Part shown: in pieces, positions 37,301 through 47,465 of the stretch
Layout: the number at the start of each line of letters is the position of its first letter
How positions within the stretch are numbered: position 1 is the first letter of the stretch
Assembly (NCBI RefSeq): GCF_037975245.1
Contig: NC_092572.1
Span: 3,385,501 to 3,449,500, forward strand
Reading direction: 5' to 3'
Origin: Apostichopus japonicus
Taxonomy: Eukaryota; Echinodermata; Holothuroidea; Aspidochirotida; Stichopodidae
DNA: 64,000 bases
Notes under the pieces: model-generated
Databases searched by the model: none
Seen by the model: only the letters and a program-made list of their open reading frames with translations
What the model was told of the DNA's origin: nothing
Program-made: the position numbers and the translations under genes

Positions 37301-39727
37301 AAAAAACTTAATAAAAATGCTGTTATCTATTCTGGCATCTTCAGGTCAAACCACATCCTCAAGCACTTTGTGTGACATTTTTTTATTTGTTGATATTTTC
37401 TGCATTTCATATGGCAACACACATCAGAGGGAATTACCTGTATGTCATTATGGCAAAAATGAGCTGAGAATGCCATTTTTTGGTCTTTTGTTTTAATATC
37501 CAATTACCTTAATCATGGAGGAAATATATATTTTTACAAAACGAACTTCTGCAAAAGCCTAAATGCAGAGAACTTTGACAGCTAAGACAACGATATTCAG
37601 AAGGTTTACTCAACTATACGTTGTAGAATAGTTTTATCCACATAATTGTCACATCGTCTCTGCAACCGGAGTATCTAAAAAAAAAATGTTAGTATTCTAA
37701 AAATTCACAAAACAAAGTCTCTTTTCTTCCCTTTAGGTGACGGTGACTCTCAATGACAAGAGGAAACACAATTTGACCTTTAAGGTTAATCTGCTGGAAA
37801 TGGACGGAAATGTTCTGGTGGACTTCAGATTATCCAAGGTCTGTGATTCGTTGGAAAGATTCTCACAAAAATGTCAAACACATTGTTCGTGGTTTCAGAA
37901 ATTTATTGATGTAACCCACTTGTTGATACAAAATACAATATATCGTATACTGCAATCATTGTATAGCACCCCTGCTTTACTAAGATTAGGAATTGATACC
38001 AGGATGATAGAAATGCCAACATCTCTGTACAATTTGCAAACGTGTTGCGCACATGTCTTGAGCACCCTCTAGTTGTGCGCAAGAGTGTGGTACAAATTGC
38101 AAATGTATTGCGCACATGTCGCTAAGTACAGAGGAGAGGAGACATAGTAAAAATCCATTAAGTTGTGTGTAAGAGTGTGGTACACATCAGTTCAGGGAGT
38201 TGAGTCTGAAAGACACGATGTCTAAGTCATGTTTGCTTCACGATGATCAAATGCACTCATTCTATGGGCGCACTCCCTCATGCGAGCATGCAGAAATTGC
38301 TTCTAAATTTGAACTTTGGGTTAGCTCAGACCACACCCTAAAGGTAATCAGAATTATCCCCTACTTTTAGGATGCTAAAATTGGTAAAAAGTTTGCAAAA
38401 TTTTCGGAAGGGTGCGGGGGGTGGGTATGGACTCACAAAGTTATGAGAGGCATTGCAAAACATGGAAGGGGGGGGGGAAGGGTATGGACTCACCAAGTTA
38501 TACAAGACATTTGGGGGTGTTCAACTGGACATGTCTTGTTTCGGTGTGGAGAACTACTTTGGGGGTGGCAACATTGCTAATTAAACTTGGAACATGATCG
38601 ATTATTATTTGGCAGATGAACTTTCAAAGTTTGGAATTCTAAACTGGAGATGTCAAGTCTCTTATGTCCAAATTAAAGTACATATTTTGAAGAAGTTGGC
38701 TGGAAGAATGTTAAAGTTTGTAGGAACATTACTGTCATGATTAGTTCCTCTCCATCAGCAAAAATAGGAAAGTCAGAAAAGAATCAAACTATGTAAGATC
38801 ATTTAGAGTAGTTCAACTTGTATAATAATTCAATCCCCTTTTACTGGTGATGTTATGTTTTCATACGATAGATCCCATTGTGTTGAGCTGATGATATGTT
38901 CACTCACAAGGTATTGCCTACCCTCAAACTAATGTTTATGTTTCTTAATCTTGTCTGGTTTCTTTCTTCCTCATCATCAAAAATGACTCAAAACCACAAA
39001 TGTAGACTATTTCCCTTTACAGTGTGTGGGTGTAATTGCATTTCTATAGCTAAATCTGTTAGAGGTTCCAAGATGCATGTTAGAAACAGGACAAAGAGTC
39101 ATATCAGCTATAAAAACATGGCATAGAGTCATATCAGCTATAAAAGACATGGCATAGAGTCATATCAGCTTAAAAACAGGGCAAAGAGTCATATCAGCTA
39201 TAAAAACATGGCATAGAGTCATATCAGCTTAAAAACAGGGCAAAGAGTCATATCAGCTATAAAAACATGGCATAGAGTCATATCAGCTTAAAAACAGGGC
39301 AAAGAGTCATATCAGCTATAAAAACATGGCATAGAGTCATATCAGCTTAAAAACAGGGCAAAGAGTCATATCAGCTATAAAAACATGGCATAGAGTCATA
39401 TCAGCTTAAAAACAGAGCAAAGAGTCATATCAGCATTAAAAGCAGGGCAAAGAGTCATTATTATTTGTTATATTTGTTTGGCTCCCTTCTTACTTTCCTT
39501 GGAAATGTTTATTATTAACTTACGTATTTCAAGTTTCCTCATTTTCTTTAAACTTCTTGTTATATTTATGTATTTTGCAGGGAGATGGCATAGAATTTAA
39601 GCGTCACTTTATGAAGATTAAGAAAGCTCTGGCCAGCATTATTGTGAAAGGACCAAACCTATTTCCTAGTATTCTTCCCTCTGGTGTCGGCAGCAAAGAT
39701 CCTGAAACATACTCAACAAACCCTTGA
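19363..39727 (+). CDS. CHEK1: Checkpoint kinase 1, Ser/Thr protein kinase (twelve coding exons)
   Basis: Coding exons: 19363-19427, 20070-20163, 22651-22774, 24483-24617, 24881-25069, 26436-26540, 27386-27472, 30248-30347, 30807-30987, 32041-32172, 37737-37838, 39581-39727. The frame closes at 486 residues (human 476). CHK1 is activated by ATR after replication stress and phosphorylates CDC25 phosphatases to hold the cell cycle. Visible parts are the glycine loop GEGAYGE (16-22), VAVK with K38, HRDLKPEN with D128, DFG with D146, and [10 protein letters not shown] (166-175), with the LPWDEP block following in the C-lobe. The linker has SQ sites S307 and S359, aligned with human S317 and S345. 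A C-terminal regulatory KA1 region has [10 protein letters not shown] and [16 protein letters not shown] then [10 protein letters not shown]. The start ATG gives [18 protein letters not shown]; an upstream ATG at 19355 is out of frame. Donors after exons 5 (GTCTAT) and 11 (GTCTGT) are weak. Confidence 0.97.
20786..22418 (+). mobile_element. Candidate solo LTR in CHEK1 intron 2
   Basis: The segment begins TGTAGTGAAGTGAA and ends TTCGCTTCA, with imperfect inverted ends of the TG…CA type. CACA flanks it on both sides (20782-20785, 22419-22422) as a possible 4-bp target duplication. An AATAAA at 22300-22305 followed by a GT-rich stretch would suit an LTR poly(A) signal. Its base composition differs from the surrounding intron. 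No gag/pol remnant is seen. The exact ends are uncertain because of the local CACA repetition. Confidence 0.45.
23040..23499. mobile_element. Degenerate hAT-like miniature element in CHEK1 intron 3
   Basis: The ends AAGGTGACCA and TGGTCACCCT form short inverted repeats. The flanks CATTAACT and CACTAAAT match at 6 of 8 positions, which suits an old 8-bp duplication. The interior contains CTCCCCTTAGACCCCTCCCC (23418-23437), shared with other elements of this window, and a CATCTAAGCACCTT segment that recurs near 50760. Confidence 0.5.
25070..26435 (+). other. CHEK1 intron 5 with short tandem repeats
   Basis: At 25455-25529 a 22-bp unit (AGAGAATAATAATTTGAGCT and variants) occurs about three times. 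Near 26080-26130, AGGCCAATAAA-like words repeat. Nothing else is recognised. The intron starts with the weak donor GTCTAT. Confidence 0.6.
27907..30042 (+). repeat. Minisatellite with 192-bp higher-order unit in CHEK1 intron 7
   Basis: Units of about 95 bp contain GAACACAGGGGTGTGTGGG, CAAGTCACCAATG and GGTTAACTGTTATAAAG. Two subtypes alternate: one has TTAGAATTGTGAA with GGGTTATACAAG, the other TTTGAATTTTGAA with GGGACAAG. The subtype-A anchor ATTGTTAG recurs at 29281, 29473, 29665 and 29857, so the dimer period is exactly 192 bp. The array is split at 28091/29219 by an inserted LTR-like element. No coding content. Confidence 0.9.
28092..29218. mobile_element. Solo-LTR-like insertion inside the CHEK1 intron 7 minisatellite
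   Basis: The insert begins TGTTACACCGGGCGG and ends CAACCCGTTACA, that is TG…CA, and is flanked by CAAG on both sides (28088-28091 and 29219-29222). Other minisatellite units show the uninterrupted site GACAAGTCACCAATG, so the borders are well fixed. It carries an internal ~62-bp direct repeat (about 28138-28205 and 29070-29132, with AACTTGGTGTAACAGTGCAT). It has no coding potential. A 1.1 kb LTR with a 4-bp duplication would suit a Gypsy-type element. Confidence 0.72.
33562..36121. mobile_element. Nested inverted-repeat element with eight GGTAACTCGCATTAC motifs
   Basis: The ends ATGGGCGATTCC (33562) and GGAATCGCCCAT (to 36121) are inverted repeats. The flanking bases (…GTAT / ATGT…) leave a TA or AT duplication undecided. 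The 15-mer GGTAACTCGCATTAC occurs eight times without a mismatch, all in the same orientation: 33576, 33754, 33941, 33956, 35536, 35554, 35570 and 35736. Four lie toward each end. No transposase is encoded. I cannot assign a superfamily. Confidence 0.82.
34184..34325 (+). repeat. Local ~68-bp direct duplication
   Basis: Two adjacent copies share TTGACTTACAAGATTGCAAT-like and GAATTATCAATCCA words. They lie inside the nested element and encode nothing recognised. Confidence 0.7.
37839..39580 (+). other. CHEK1 intron 11
   Basis: The intron begins with the weak donor GTCTGT. It contains a diverged duplication around 38030-38125 (TTGCGCACATGTC twice), another near 38410-38510 (GGTATGGACTCAC twice, with a G-run) and the 59-bp array near its 3' end. 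Confidence 0.6.
39075..39455 (+). repeat. 59-bp higher-order tandem array before CHEK1 exon 12
   Basis: Half-units of about 29-30 bp, each containing AGAGTCATATCAGCT, alternate between ATAAAAACATGGCAT and TAAAAACAGGGCAA versions, giving a 59-bp dimer repeated about six times. The array ends about 125 bp before the acceptor of the last coding exon (39579-39580). Confidence 0.88.
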
Positions 39728-39801
39728 TTAAGGAAGATACGTTTAGACTGGAAGATACCTGCAAAAGTACTGAATCAACTTTTGTCTTGGTGTTTTCTCA
39801 T

Positions 39802-40030
39802 TGTGATGCAATGTCTGTCTTTGTGATGCAATGTATGAAGTTGTGATGCAATGTATGAAGTTGTGATGCAATGTCTGTCATTGTGATGCGTTGACTGGTT
39901 GTGATGCAATGTCTGTAGTTGTGATGCAATGTCTGTCACTGTGATGCAATGTCTGTCACTGTGATGCAATGTCTGTCGTTGTGATGCAATGTCTGTCGTT
40001 GTGATGCAATGTCTGTCGTTGTGATGCATC
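39802..40030 (+). repeat. 20-bp tandem array in the CHEK1 3' UTR
   Basis: The unit TGTGATGCAATGTCTGTCGT repeats at 39802, 39822, 39842, 39862, 39882, 39900, 39920, 39940, 39960, 39980 and 40000 with a partial twelfth. The fifth is 18 bp. The array starts 75 bp after the CHEK1 stop codon, so it should be transcribed in the 3' UTR. Confidence 0.92.
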
Positions 40031-40350
40031 ATGTATTGTGGGTGTTTGATAATTATATTAATATGAAATGATATTATTGTATGATACTATGTGGATCAGG
40101 TGGATATGCAGTTAGGTTAGAGCTGGATGTTGGATCTCGGTAATACAGGCCCTGATAAGTGATTTGGTTGTACAGGGTATACTGTGATAGAAGAACAGAA
40201 ATACCAACAAAATGAAGATCACATATGAACCTCATCATGTCTATAAATCTGTTTAATATTAGTAATGTTAAAATGTAAATACCTTAGCCAGAATTGCCTT
40301 AAATTGTCATTTTTATCCTTCAATGACATTCAAAGTCAGTGCCTACCTTC

Positions 40351-41640
40351 ATTATAGGGGAAGTAATATGGTCAATATTTCTCATTATCTGTTTTGTATT
40401 GTTACAAAAAATATTCCTAAACTGGAGAAAGGTTTAGAACTCAGTTTGTAAAATATAAAATTAAAAAATTATCAACTACAGAGTAAGAGGAAAACTGTTC
40501 TCATTAGGTCAAATTATTTAATTGTATAAACCCTTTCATCTAAGTAACTTTTCAATGTATCATTAAAAGTGGTGCCTTATAAATGATGCATGCACCCACA
40601 GTAGCGCCTTCAAAGGAGTCTTTCATGTGATGCCTTCAAATTGATGCTGTGAGAATATTGCATGTAAATAGTAGGCTTCACAATGATGCCTTAACCAATT
40701 GTGCCTTTACAAAGAAGCCTTCAAAAGGATACCTGTAGAATGGTGCCTTTTAGAAGAAGCATTGAAAATGAATCCTTTGTAGTCAAATGTTGCCTTGAGA
40801 ATATTATAGGGGAACTAATATGGTCAATATTTCTTTTTATCTGTTTGGATTGTTACAAAAAATATTCCTAAACTGAAGAAAGTTTAGAACTCAGTTTGTA
40901 AAATATAAAATTAAAAAATTATCAACTACAGAGTAAGAGGAAAACTTTTTATTTGTGGGTTTAATCGTAGAAACCCTTTCATCTAAGTAACTTTTCGATT
41001 TATCATTAAAAGTGGTGCCTTATAAATGATGCACCCACAGTAGCGCCTTCAAGGGAGTCTTCCATGTGATGCCTTCAAATTGATGCCGTGAGATATACTG
41101 CATGTCAATAGGAGGCTTCATAATGATGCCTTAACCAATGGTGCCTTTACAAAGAAGCCTTCAAAAGGATGCCTTCAGAATGGTGCCTTTTAAAAGAAGC
41201 ATTGAAAATGAATCCTTTGTAGTCAAATGTTGCCTTGAGAATATTATAGGGGAACTAATATGGTCAATATTTCTTTTTATCTGTTTGGATTGTTACAAAA
41301 AATATTCCTAAACTGAAGAAAGTTTAGAACTCAGTTTGTAAAATATAAAATTAAAAAATTATCAACTACAGAGTAAGAGGAAAACTTTTTATTTGTGGGT
41401 TTAATCGTAGAAACCCTTTCGTCTAAGTAACTTTTCAATGTATCATTAAAATGGTGCCTTATAAATGATGCACCTACAGTAGCGCCTTCAAGGGAGTCTT
41501 CCATGTGATGCCTTCAAATTGATGCTGTGAGAATATTGCATGTAAATAGGAGGCTTCACAATGATGCCTTAACCAATGGTGCCTTTACAAAGCATTGAAA
41601 ATGAATCCTTTGTAGTCAAATGTTGCCTTGAGAATTTTGC
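40351..41640 (+). repeat. Three-copy ~440-bp direct repeat downstream of CHEK1
   Basis: Copies start with ATTATAGGGG at 40351, 40803 and 41243 (spacing 452 and 440 bp). Each carries AAATATTCCTAAACTG, ATTATCAACTACAGAGTAAG and then a degenerate run of GATGCCTTCAA/GGTGCCTT words. Copies 2 and 3 are nearly identical, so the last duplication looks recent. It lies between the stop codon and the first good AATAAA pair and may be part of a long 3' UTR. Confidence 0.9.
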
Positions 41641-41830
41641 CTGTAAAAGGACGCATTCGAAATGATGCCTTCAGAATGGTGCCTATATAAGAGGACCTTA
41701 AAAGGTCAAATTAAAAAAGTGGTGCCTTAAAAATTATGTGATCAGAAAAGCACCTCAGAAATGATGCCTTCCATAATACACTCAAATGACGTCTTTATTA
41801 CTATATAGAATTGATACAAACCAATAGCTT

Positions 41831-41850
41831 AATAAAACTTGCATAATAAA
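41831..41850 (+). promoter_or_regulatory. Candidate CHEK1 poly(A) signals
   Basis: AATAAA occurs at 41831-41836 and 41845-41850 with a GTGTGTTG stretch shortly after. If used, the 3' UTR would be about 2.1 kb. Nearer variant signals cannot be excluded. Confidence 0.4.
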
Positions 41851-42722
41851 ATTGATACCGTGTGTTGAAATTATTGGTTGCTCTTTCACCACCCCCCCCC
41901 CCCCCTTCACCTCAAAGATGAATCATTTTAGACTCAAAATACGTTGAATTTGAGGGAAAAACGTCCCTGTCTGAACATGTTTCCCTGACTGATGATGGAG
42001 ATTGGGGTTGGACCTTGGCTCAAACAGCCACAACCTCACCCAAAATTCTTCCAGCCTCTGCAAACCCTCCATGAAGGTTCAGTCCCTCCAAAATCAACTG
42101 GGGGAGGGGGGAATCCTCCCACCAAGTTTTGAAACCCTGTGCACGTCAATGGTTAGGTCTAAATGCAAGTTTGTGCTGGTGACTAGTTTTGACCAAAGGA
42201 TTGTGTAGTCTCACACTCCCTCGTGATCAGCGCCTGGATGGGATTGAATTTGAAGATAAATCATTTGTAGATTTTACGAAGAAAGGTTACTAACTTATCG
42301 GAGTACAAAGTGCTACAATCGTTGTACATTATTTCCCGGCTGCCTTACAAAGGAACGTGATATTTCTCTCCATTTTCCTTTCGATTTATTGTGTTTTCCT
42401 TATATGTTTTTGTTTGAATGTGAAAGTGACCAGCTGTTACCCCTAAAATAATTGTCTATCGTCCATTGTCAAAGTTTCTATTCACTTATCTCCCACACTG
42501 CAATTTACAACAATGTAATGGTTATCCATAATGTGTACCTCAGCATATCTTTACAAACCAGTCATTGTAATATGATCTGAGGTGATTCGAACCTTAGGGA
42601 AGAGTATATTTCATAAATCAAAGAACCCTGAGAAATAAAATACTGAATTTCGTTCAAGTGAAGGTTGAAAACTGACTGTGTATCAGCATATGTAAAGTCG
42701 CGTGATACATATTCAAAGTAGT
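41851..42722. other. Spacer, nothing recognised
   Basis: Apart from a C-run near 41890-41905 and a G-run near 42100, I see no gene, RNA or defined repeat in this stretch. Confidence 0.5.
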
Positions 42723-43064
42723 CATAGGCGGGAAGGGGGGGGGGGGGGGTTGGGTGGCTGAGCCTCCCCAACCAAATATTTTTTTGTGAAAATTCGGGCA
42801 ATATGCTGAGAACTTTTCGGGCACCTATTGAAAGAATATAAATTGTAATGATGTAGCAAAATGTAATTAATAGTTTAATAAAAAAATCTCCTTGTAATAA
42901 AGTAAAGTTCTCAGCTTGCCCGACTAATTCGCCATTACTAATGTAAAAGCCTATATGATATACGTACATTAAAATGCGGAGCGCGCGAAAAATTTTGGTT
43001 ATATTTTTCGGGCAAGTCGTTACACCCCCCCCCCCCCCTATCAAATTGGGCTCCTACGCCTATG
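42723..43064. mobile_element. hAT miniature element, family A (copy 1)
   Basis: The element CATAGGCGGGAAGG…GGGCTCCTACGCCTATG is flanked by the exact 8-bp duplication AAAGTAGT (42715-42722, 43065-43072). The interior has G- and C-runs beside the ends and the family words AAAAATTTTGGTTATATTTT and CGGGCAAGTCGTTACA. It encodes no protein. Confidence 0.88.
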
Positions 43065-43709
43065 AAAGTAGTCATGCCGTCACTCGCGGGTCTGTAAATG
43101 AAATCCATCGATCGTTCTTCTGAGGAATAACTCCCCCAAATTTCTTAGATTCCCCCCCCCCCCTAGTTTGGGAGATATAACAGTTTATTCAATGTTCCTT
43201 CATATACAACATGATCGACGACTTGAGTAAGTCTAACTTTGACATCATTTAGCCAAATATGGTATAAACTATGGAATGAAATATACGAGTGCGAGTTTCA
43301 CTTTTGGTTTTGGATGTAATTACTGGTTTTAATATCCGTGGGACGGATTCAATAGTGAAACTATTTCGTGGTTTTCCAGGTCCTTTTTCAAGTTGGCACT
43401 TTATTACCTACAGTTGTATTCTTCCCCTGTCATTTATGTGTGTTCGCTAGTGTAAAGATCCTGTAGTTTTTCCGCATTAACATATGGTCAATTTCCTGGG
43501 GTCACAAACCCTATATGCATAGGCTTACTCAAATAGTTTTCCAGGGTACGGTCGGATAACAGGAAAGCCATCGTAGGATGGATTGATTATTTGCCTAGTT
43601 TTAGACCAGAGGTTAAAACTCGGCGAGTTGCTGTAGTCTATACGGATTGAACAAGGGAACCTTTGCCTCAGTTTTTTTCTTTCCATGTCGCAGAGGTTTG
43701 ACTTTAGAC

Positions 43710-44083
43710 CAAGGGCGTAGGAACCGGGGGGCTGGGGGGGCGCCAGCCCCCCCCCAGTGAAAAATATGGAGGGGCGGAAGTATCATTCCGCCCCCCCCCC
43801 CCCCGCTTCGCAAGTCAGAAAACCCCTTTTTCATTTCCAAATGGGAAAAAAATCTCATTTGGAGCACCAAATTGCATCTAAGGCCAGGTGAAAATGCAAA
43901 ATTATATACAAAATGGAGTGGGTGGGTTGAAGTGTGCTATATTGCACCAAATTGCATCTGAGGGCACCTGGAAATGCAAACAAATTCCAAAGGGGGAGGG
44001 GGACACCCCCTCCCCTTAGACCCCTCCCCCAGGCCCGCCATCAGTCTTCAGCCCCCACTCATAAATACCTTCCTACGCCACTG
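43710..44083. mobile_element. hAT miniature element, family B (copy 1)
   Basis: The element CAAGGGCGTAGGAACC…CCTTCCTACGCCACTG is flanked by the exact duplication CTTTAGAC (43702-43709, 44084-44091). It contains AGTGAAAAATATGGAGGGGC, ATTGCATCTAAGGCCAGGTG and CTCCCCTTAGACCCCTCCCC. The inverted copy lies at 48572-48952. Confidence 0.9.
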
Positions 44084-44320
44084 CTTTAGACATACAAGAT
44101 ACAGCAAAATACAAACGTTTAACGTATTCAACATGTTATACCTTTGATTAATATTCAGCTTGTTAAATGTGTCTAGCGTATTTAATGTTTCCCCGAGGTT
44201 GGTTTGAAACCTCGCGAGTTCATGGGAGCCCTACATCGAGAAAAGGGGATGGGGTTGATAAAAGGAAGAGTGCAAAATCTTCACTTTATGGATATTAAAT
44301 TAGACATTCTGAATATTTTT

Positions 44321-44349
44321 GCTGTGGATTAAGGCGGTGGCATTTGAAG
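44321..44349 (+). mobile_element. 5' fragment of a tRNA-derived SINE, cut by a hAT insertion
   Basis: GCTGTGG then ATTAAGGCGGTGGC and ATTTGAAG match the start of the intact SINE at 56742-57045 (which reads GATAAAGGCGGTGGCATTTG). The remainder of this copy resumes at 47926 after the hAT element. Confidence 0.75.
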
Positions 44350-44702
44350 CAGGGGCGTCAATCCGATTTGAAACGTGGGGGGGACGGAATCGATTCGAGT
44401 ATTCCGGCCGTAAGTACTATCTAAGCGGAGCGCCACCATAGGTTGGCGCGCAGCGTACAAGAAAATTTTTCTTCTGGCAGACCCCTCAGATTGCAGGAAA
44501 CGGCACTTCCCGTGCATTATGGCAGAAAGCAACACCCCTAAAATTGATAAAATTTTCCGGCAATTTTTTATTTTGGGAAATATTTTCGAAGGAAGTGATC
44601 ACCATTTATTCCTAAGTTTACCAATTCCTCGCCTCCCAGAAGCGCCCAACATTTAAGATATCGAAACATTTTCGTGTTGGCTGATCCATGATCACCGCCC
44701 AT

Positions 44703-45353
44703 CAAGGGCGGCGGAAGCACTTTTAATCTGGGGGGGCACCGACATCAAAGGGCACTTTGCAACAATTCGATTGGACTGATGCAGCCTTATATTTAGTACC
44801 CTTTACAACTCTTATTGTATTATCTTATTTGTGTACACACATCACTCCATCAACGCTCCCCCCCCCCCCCCCCTCTCAAGGAAAATATGCATACTAGCAC
44901 TGCAATATCCAATGTGCAAATTGGGAAACAAGGAACAAGTTTTCTTTTGAGACAAAATGAGGCGAAATCATGCTAATTGCTAATGTAGGAATCTTCCGAA
45001 TTAGAGTTTATTTCTTGTTAATATCTTAACAAATTTGTTTCATTCGAAATAGCTTTGAGTTTCACCCACAGAAATTCACTAAGAGTCAGAGGCGTAGCGA
45101 GGATTTGCAAAGTTGTATGCACGACTATCTGAGCGGAGCGCCACCATCGGTTGGCGCGGAGCGTACAAGAAAATTTTTGGTTTTACAAATCCCTCAGATG
45201 GCCGGAAACGGCCCTTCCCGAGTGTTCATTCTGGTTCCCTGGCCTCGGGCTAACTTGAGACACCTCAATTTTTATGTAGAAAATGGGCACATTTTTAACC
45301 TGGGGAAAAGTGGGGGCACGTGCCCCCTGTGCCCCCCGGTTCCGCCGCCCTTG
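44703..45353. mobile_element. hAT element, family C (copy 1), nested
   Basis: The element CAAGGGCGGCGGAAGC…GGTTCCGCCGCCCTTG is flanked by the exact duplication CCGCCCAT (44695-44702, 45354-45361). The left 200 bp (GAAATTCGATTGGACTGATG-like) and right 60 bp (GGGCACATTTTTAACCTG) match the copy at 57527-58308. The middle differs and includes an AGCGGAGCGCCACCAT…GCGTACAAGAAAATTTTT block. Confidence 0.9.
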
Positions 45354-45735
45354 CCGCCCATGCCCGTGAGAAGTGGTGACTGGGTGAAGAAAAAGCCATG
45401 CCGTTTGAAAACATGGGCAGAAAAAGTGAAAGTAGCGAAACCTAAGGTAAAACGCGCGATAACGAAGTGATTATTTTCCAGGTTAATTGAGACTGTATCA
45501 AACGCGAGCTTAGGACAAACATATTCAAAGGTCGTCTTTGAGGTGTGTGGAAAATCCGCAACGACCATCAAAGAGCAATTGAATATTTAGTCTACTTTTC
45601 GATTTCGAAAACACTTTTATTTAAATTATGACAAAATTGTGTGACACCTTTGATTTCTTTTGGGGGGGGCCTGTGCCCCCGGGCCCCAATGGGCACGACG
45701 CCACTGACCCCAGGGCCTCAGATATAGGCCCATTG

Positions 45736-46092
45736 CAGGGGTGGGCAACCTTTTGAATGAATGGGCCAGATTTTAGGAGTGAAAGATTGACAGGGCCGCA
45801 CCTAACCAACGGCCTGATTTCAAACCTTTGATTCCGAGGACGTTCAAGCAATAGGTGTGTGTACTTAATCTGTATTCACAAAACCATAATGTCAATACAG
45901 TCCTGTTGATAATTAATGGTGATAATAGACCAACCTGACAGCATCATAAGTGCAGATAAATTCTAAGCAGCTAGCTCGTTTTTGGTGATGATGCAAAATA
46001 GATTGTTTTTTTTTTCTTTTTCTTGAGACATCTCACGGGCCGCAAAAAAATCACTGGCGGGCCGCATGTGGCCCGAAGGTTGCCCACCCCTG
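45736..46092. mobile_element. hAT/Charlie-like miniature element
   Basis: The ends CAGGGGTGGGCAACC and GGTTGCCCACCCCTG are perfect 15-bp inverted repeats of a type widespread in animal hAT elements. The flanks GCCCATTG and GTCTATAG agree at 5 of 8 positions, so the duplication is decayed. Interior words such as GGGCCGCA occur near both ends. Confidence 0.85.
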
Positions 46093-46839
46093 GTCTATAG
46101 GAACGATGTCCCAAAATTTCCCCGGACATATAGGCGAAGGAAGCTATCCGCCGCGACTGCATGTGAGTTTCTCGACTTTCTGTCCTGGGAGTCATACCAC
46201 AAAATGGTGCATTTCCTCATACGCCATTATTAATAATTTAAACAACTAATAAGGCACAGCCCATATCCGGGTTCGTATAGCGAGCTTAGCGCAAATTTGG
46301 CGCCAGCATGTTAAACCAGGTTGCTAGGTCTACGAGAATACATTTACATGAAATTTGAAAACAAGGATAGCAAGACAAACAACTTTTATTATGTTTTCAG
46401 GACCTCACACATGCGCATGTATCGTCAGACTTAGAATAGATCCCATGTGAGTGGTGGCTAAAGTGATGAAGGCATGAAAATAAATCAGTGGTTGTTCGTT
46501 GGAGTCCTCAAGCAAGTTACCTCGGTTGCTAGGTGGATTTGCATCTGGTTATCGGGTGAATTCTGGTCGGAGCGTACTATGTAACCACCATGTACCCAGG
46601 GACGTAGCTAAGGCCTGATGATTGGGGGGGGGGGGGGGTGTAGTGGCTGAAAATCGGTTTTAAAGCCAGAAAATTCCAACTGCTGCTTTGTACCCCCCAC
46701 CCTCCCGCTACTCGTCAACGATACGGTCAGTGTCAGTCAGAAAACCCAATCTTTCGCGACTGTACTTCTGTTACGAACTTGTTGCGATACATTTGTACCC
46801 ACTGGCACTCATTTCAAAACTTATTGCCCAACCCAACCA

Positions 46840-47133
46840 AATATTTTTGTGAAATTCGGGCAATATGCTGAAAGCTTTTTGGATAATTTGCAATGTGTTT
46901 TTCAGTGGTTATACTGATATTATTATTACCCAACAATTATCACCAATACGGAAGGGTAGGAAGACGGAAAATGATTGTATGCTATTTGCAGGCGATGTAA
47001 AAACCGATGCAAGCCTGTATAATATGCACATGATCATGTGATGCGCGCGAAAAATTTTGGTTATATTTTTCGGACAAGTCGTTACAACCCCCCCCCCCCC
47101 CCCTCAAAACAAATTGTGCTCATACGCCTATGA
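46840..47133. mobile_element. hAT family A fragment (copy 2)
   Basis: The sequence from CAACCAAATATTTTTGTG through GAAAAATTTTGGTTATATTT and GGACAAGTCGTTACA to CATACGCCTATG follows family A. A left end with a matching duplication was not found, so it may be truncated or chimeric with the CAGGGACGTAGCTAAGG sequence near 46607. Confidence 0.65.
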
Positions 47134-47465
47134 CGGTAGTTCTATTAGGCATTTCTTGTAGTATTCAAAATCATAAGAAGTTTTGTACGGTGGAGTATAA
47201 GAATCGCGAGAAACAATTTCCCAAAGTGGCAAGGAAAACGTGGTAAATATGACAGGTTAAAGGTCAATTTTGACCGAAATTTAATAAACATTTTACATGA
47301 AAAGGCCTAGATAAACTAGAGTGCGACAGTCGGAAATTCCGACTGTCGCACTCCAATTTTCCAACTAGCGTCAGTTTTACCATGGCTTGGGGGTGAGGCA
47401 CACCCACACCCCTCTAACGATGTCCCTGCGCGGTGAATATGGAACACGATCACATGGTTCAGCCT

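Noticed and set aside
39775-40032. Repetitive His/Cys/Ile/Thr open frame on the - strand
   Set aside because: It is an artefact of the 20-bp tandem array in the CHEK1 3' UTR.
46296-46303. A further TTTGGCGC E2F-like word
   Set aside because: It lies inside decayed hAT sequence far from any gene start, so it is probably chance.
46607-47133. A complete hAT element starting at CAGGGACGTAGC
   Set aside because: The flanks CATGTACC and ACGGTAGT do not match, so the two ends probably belong to different insertions.
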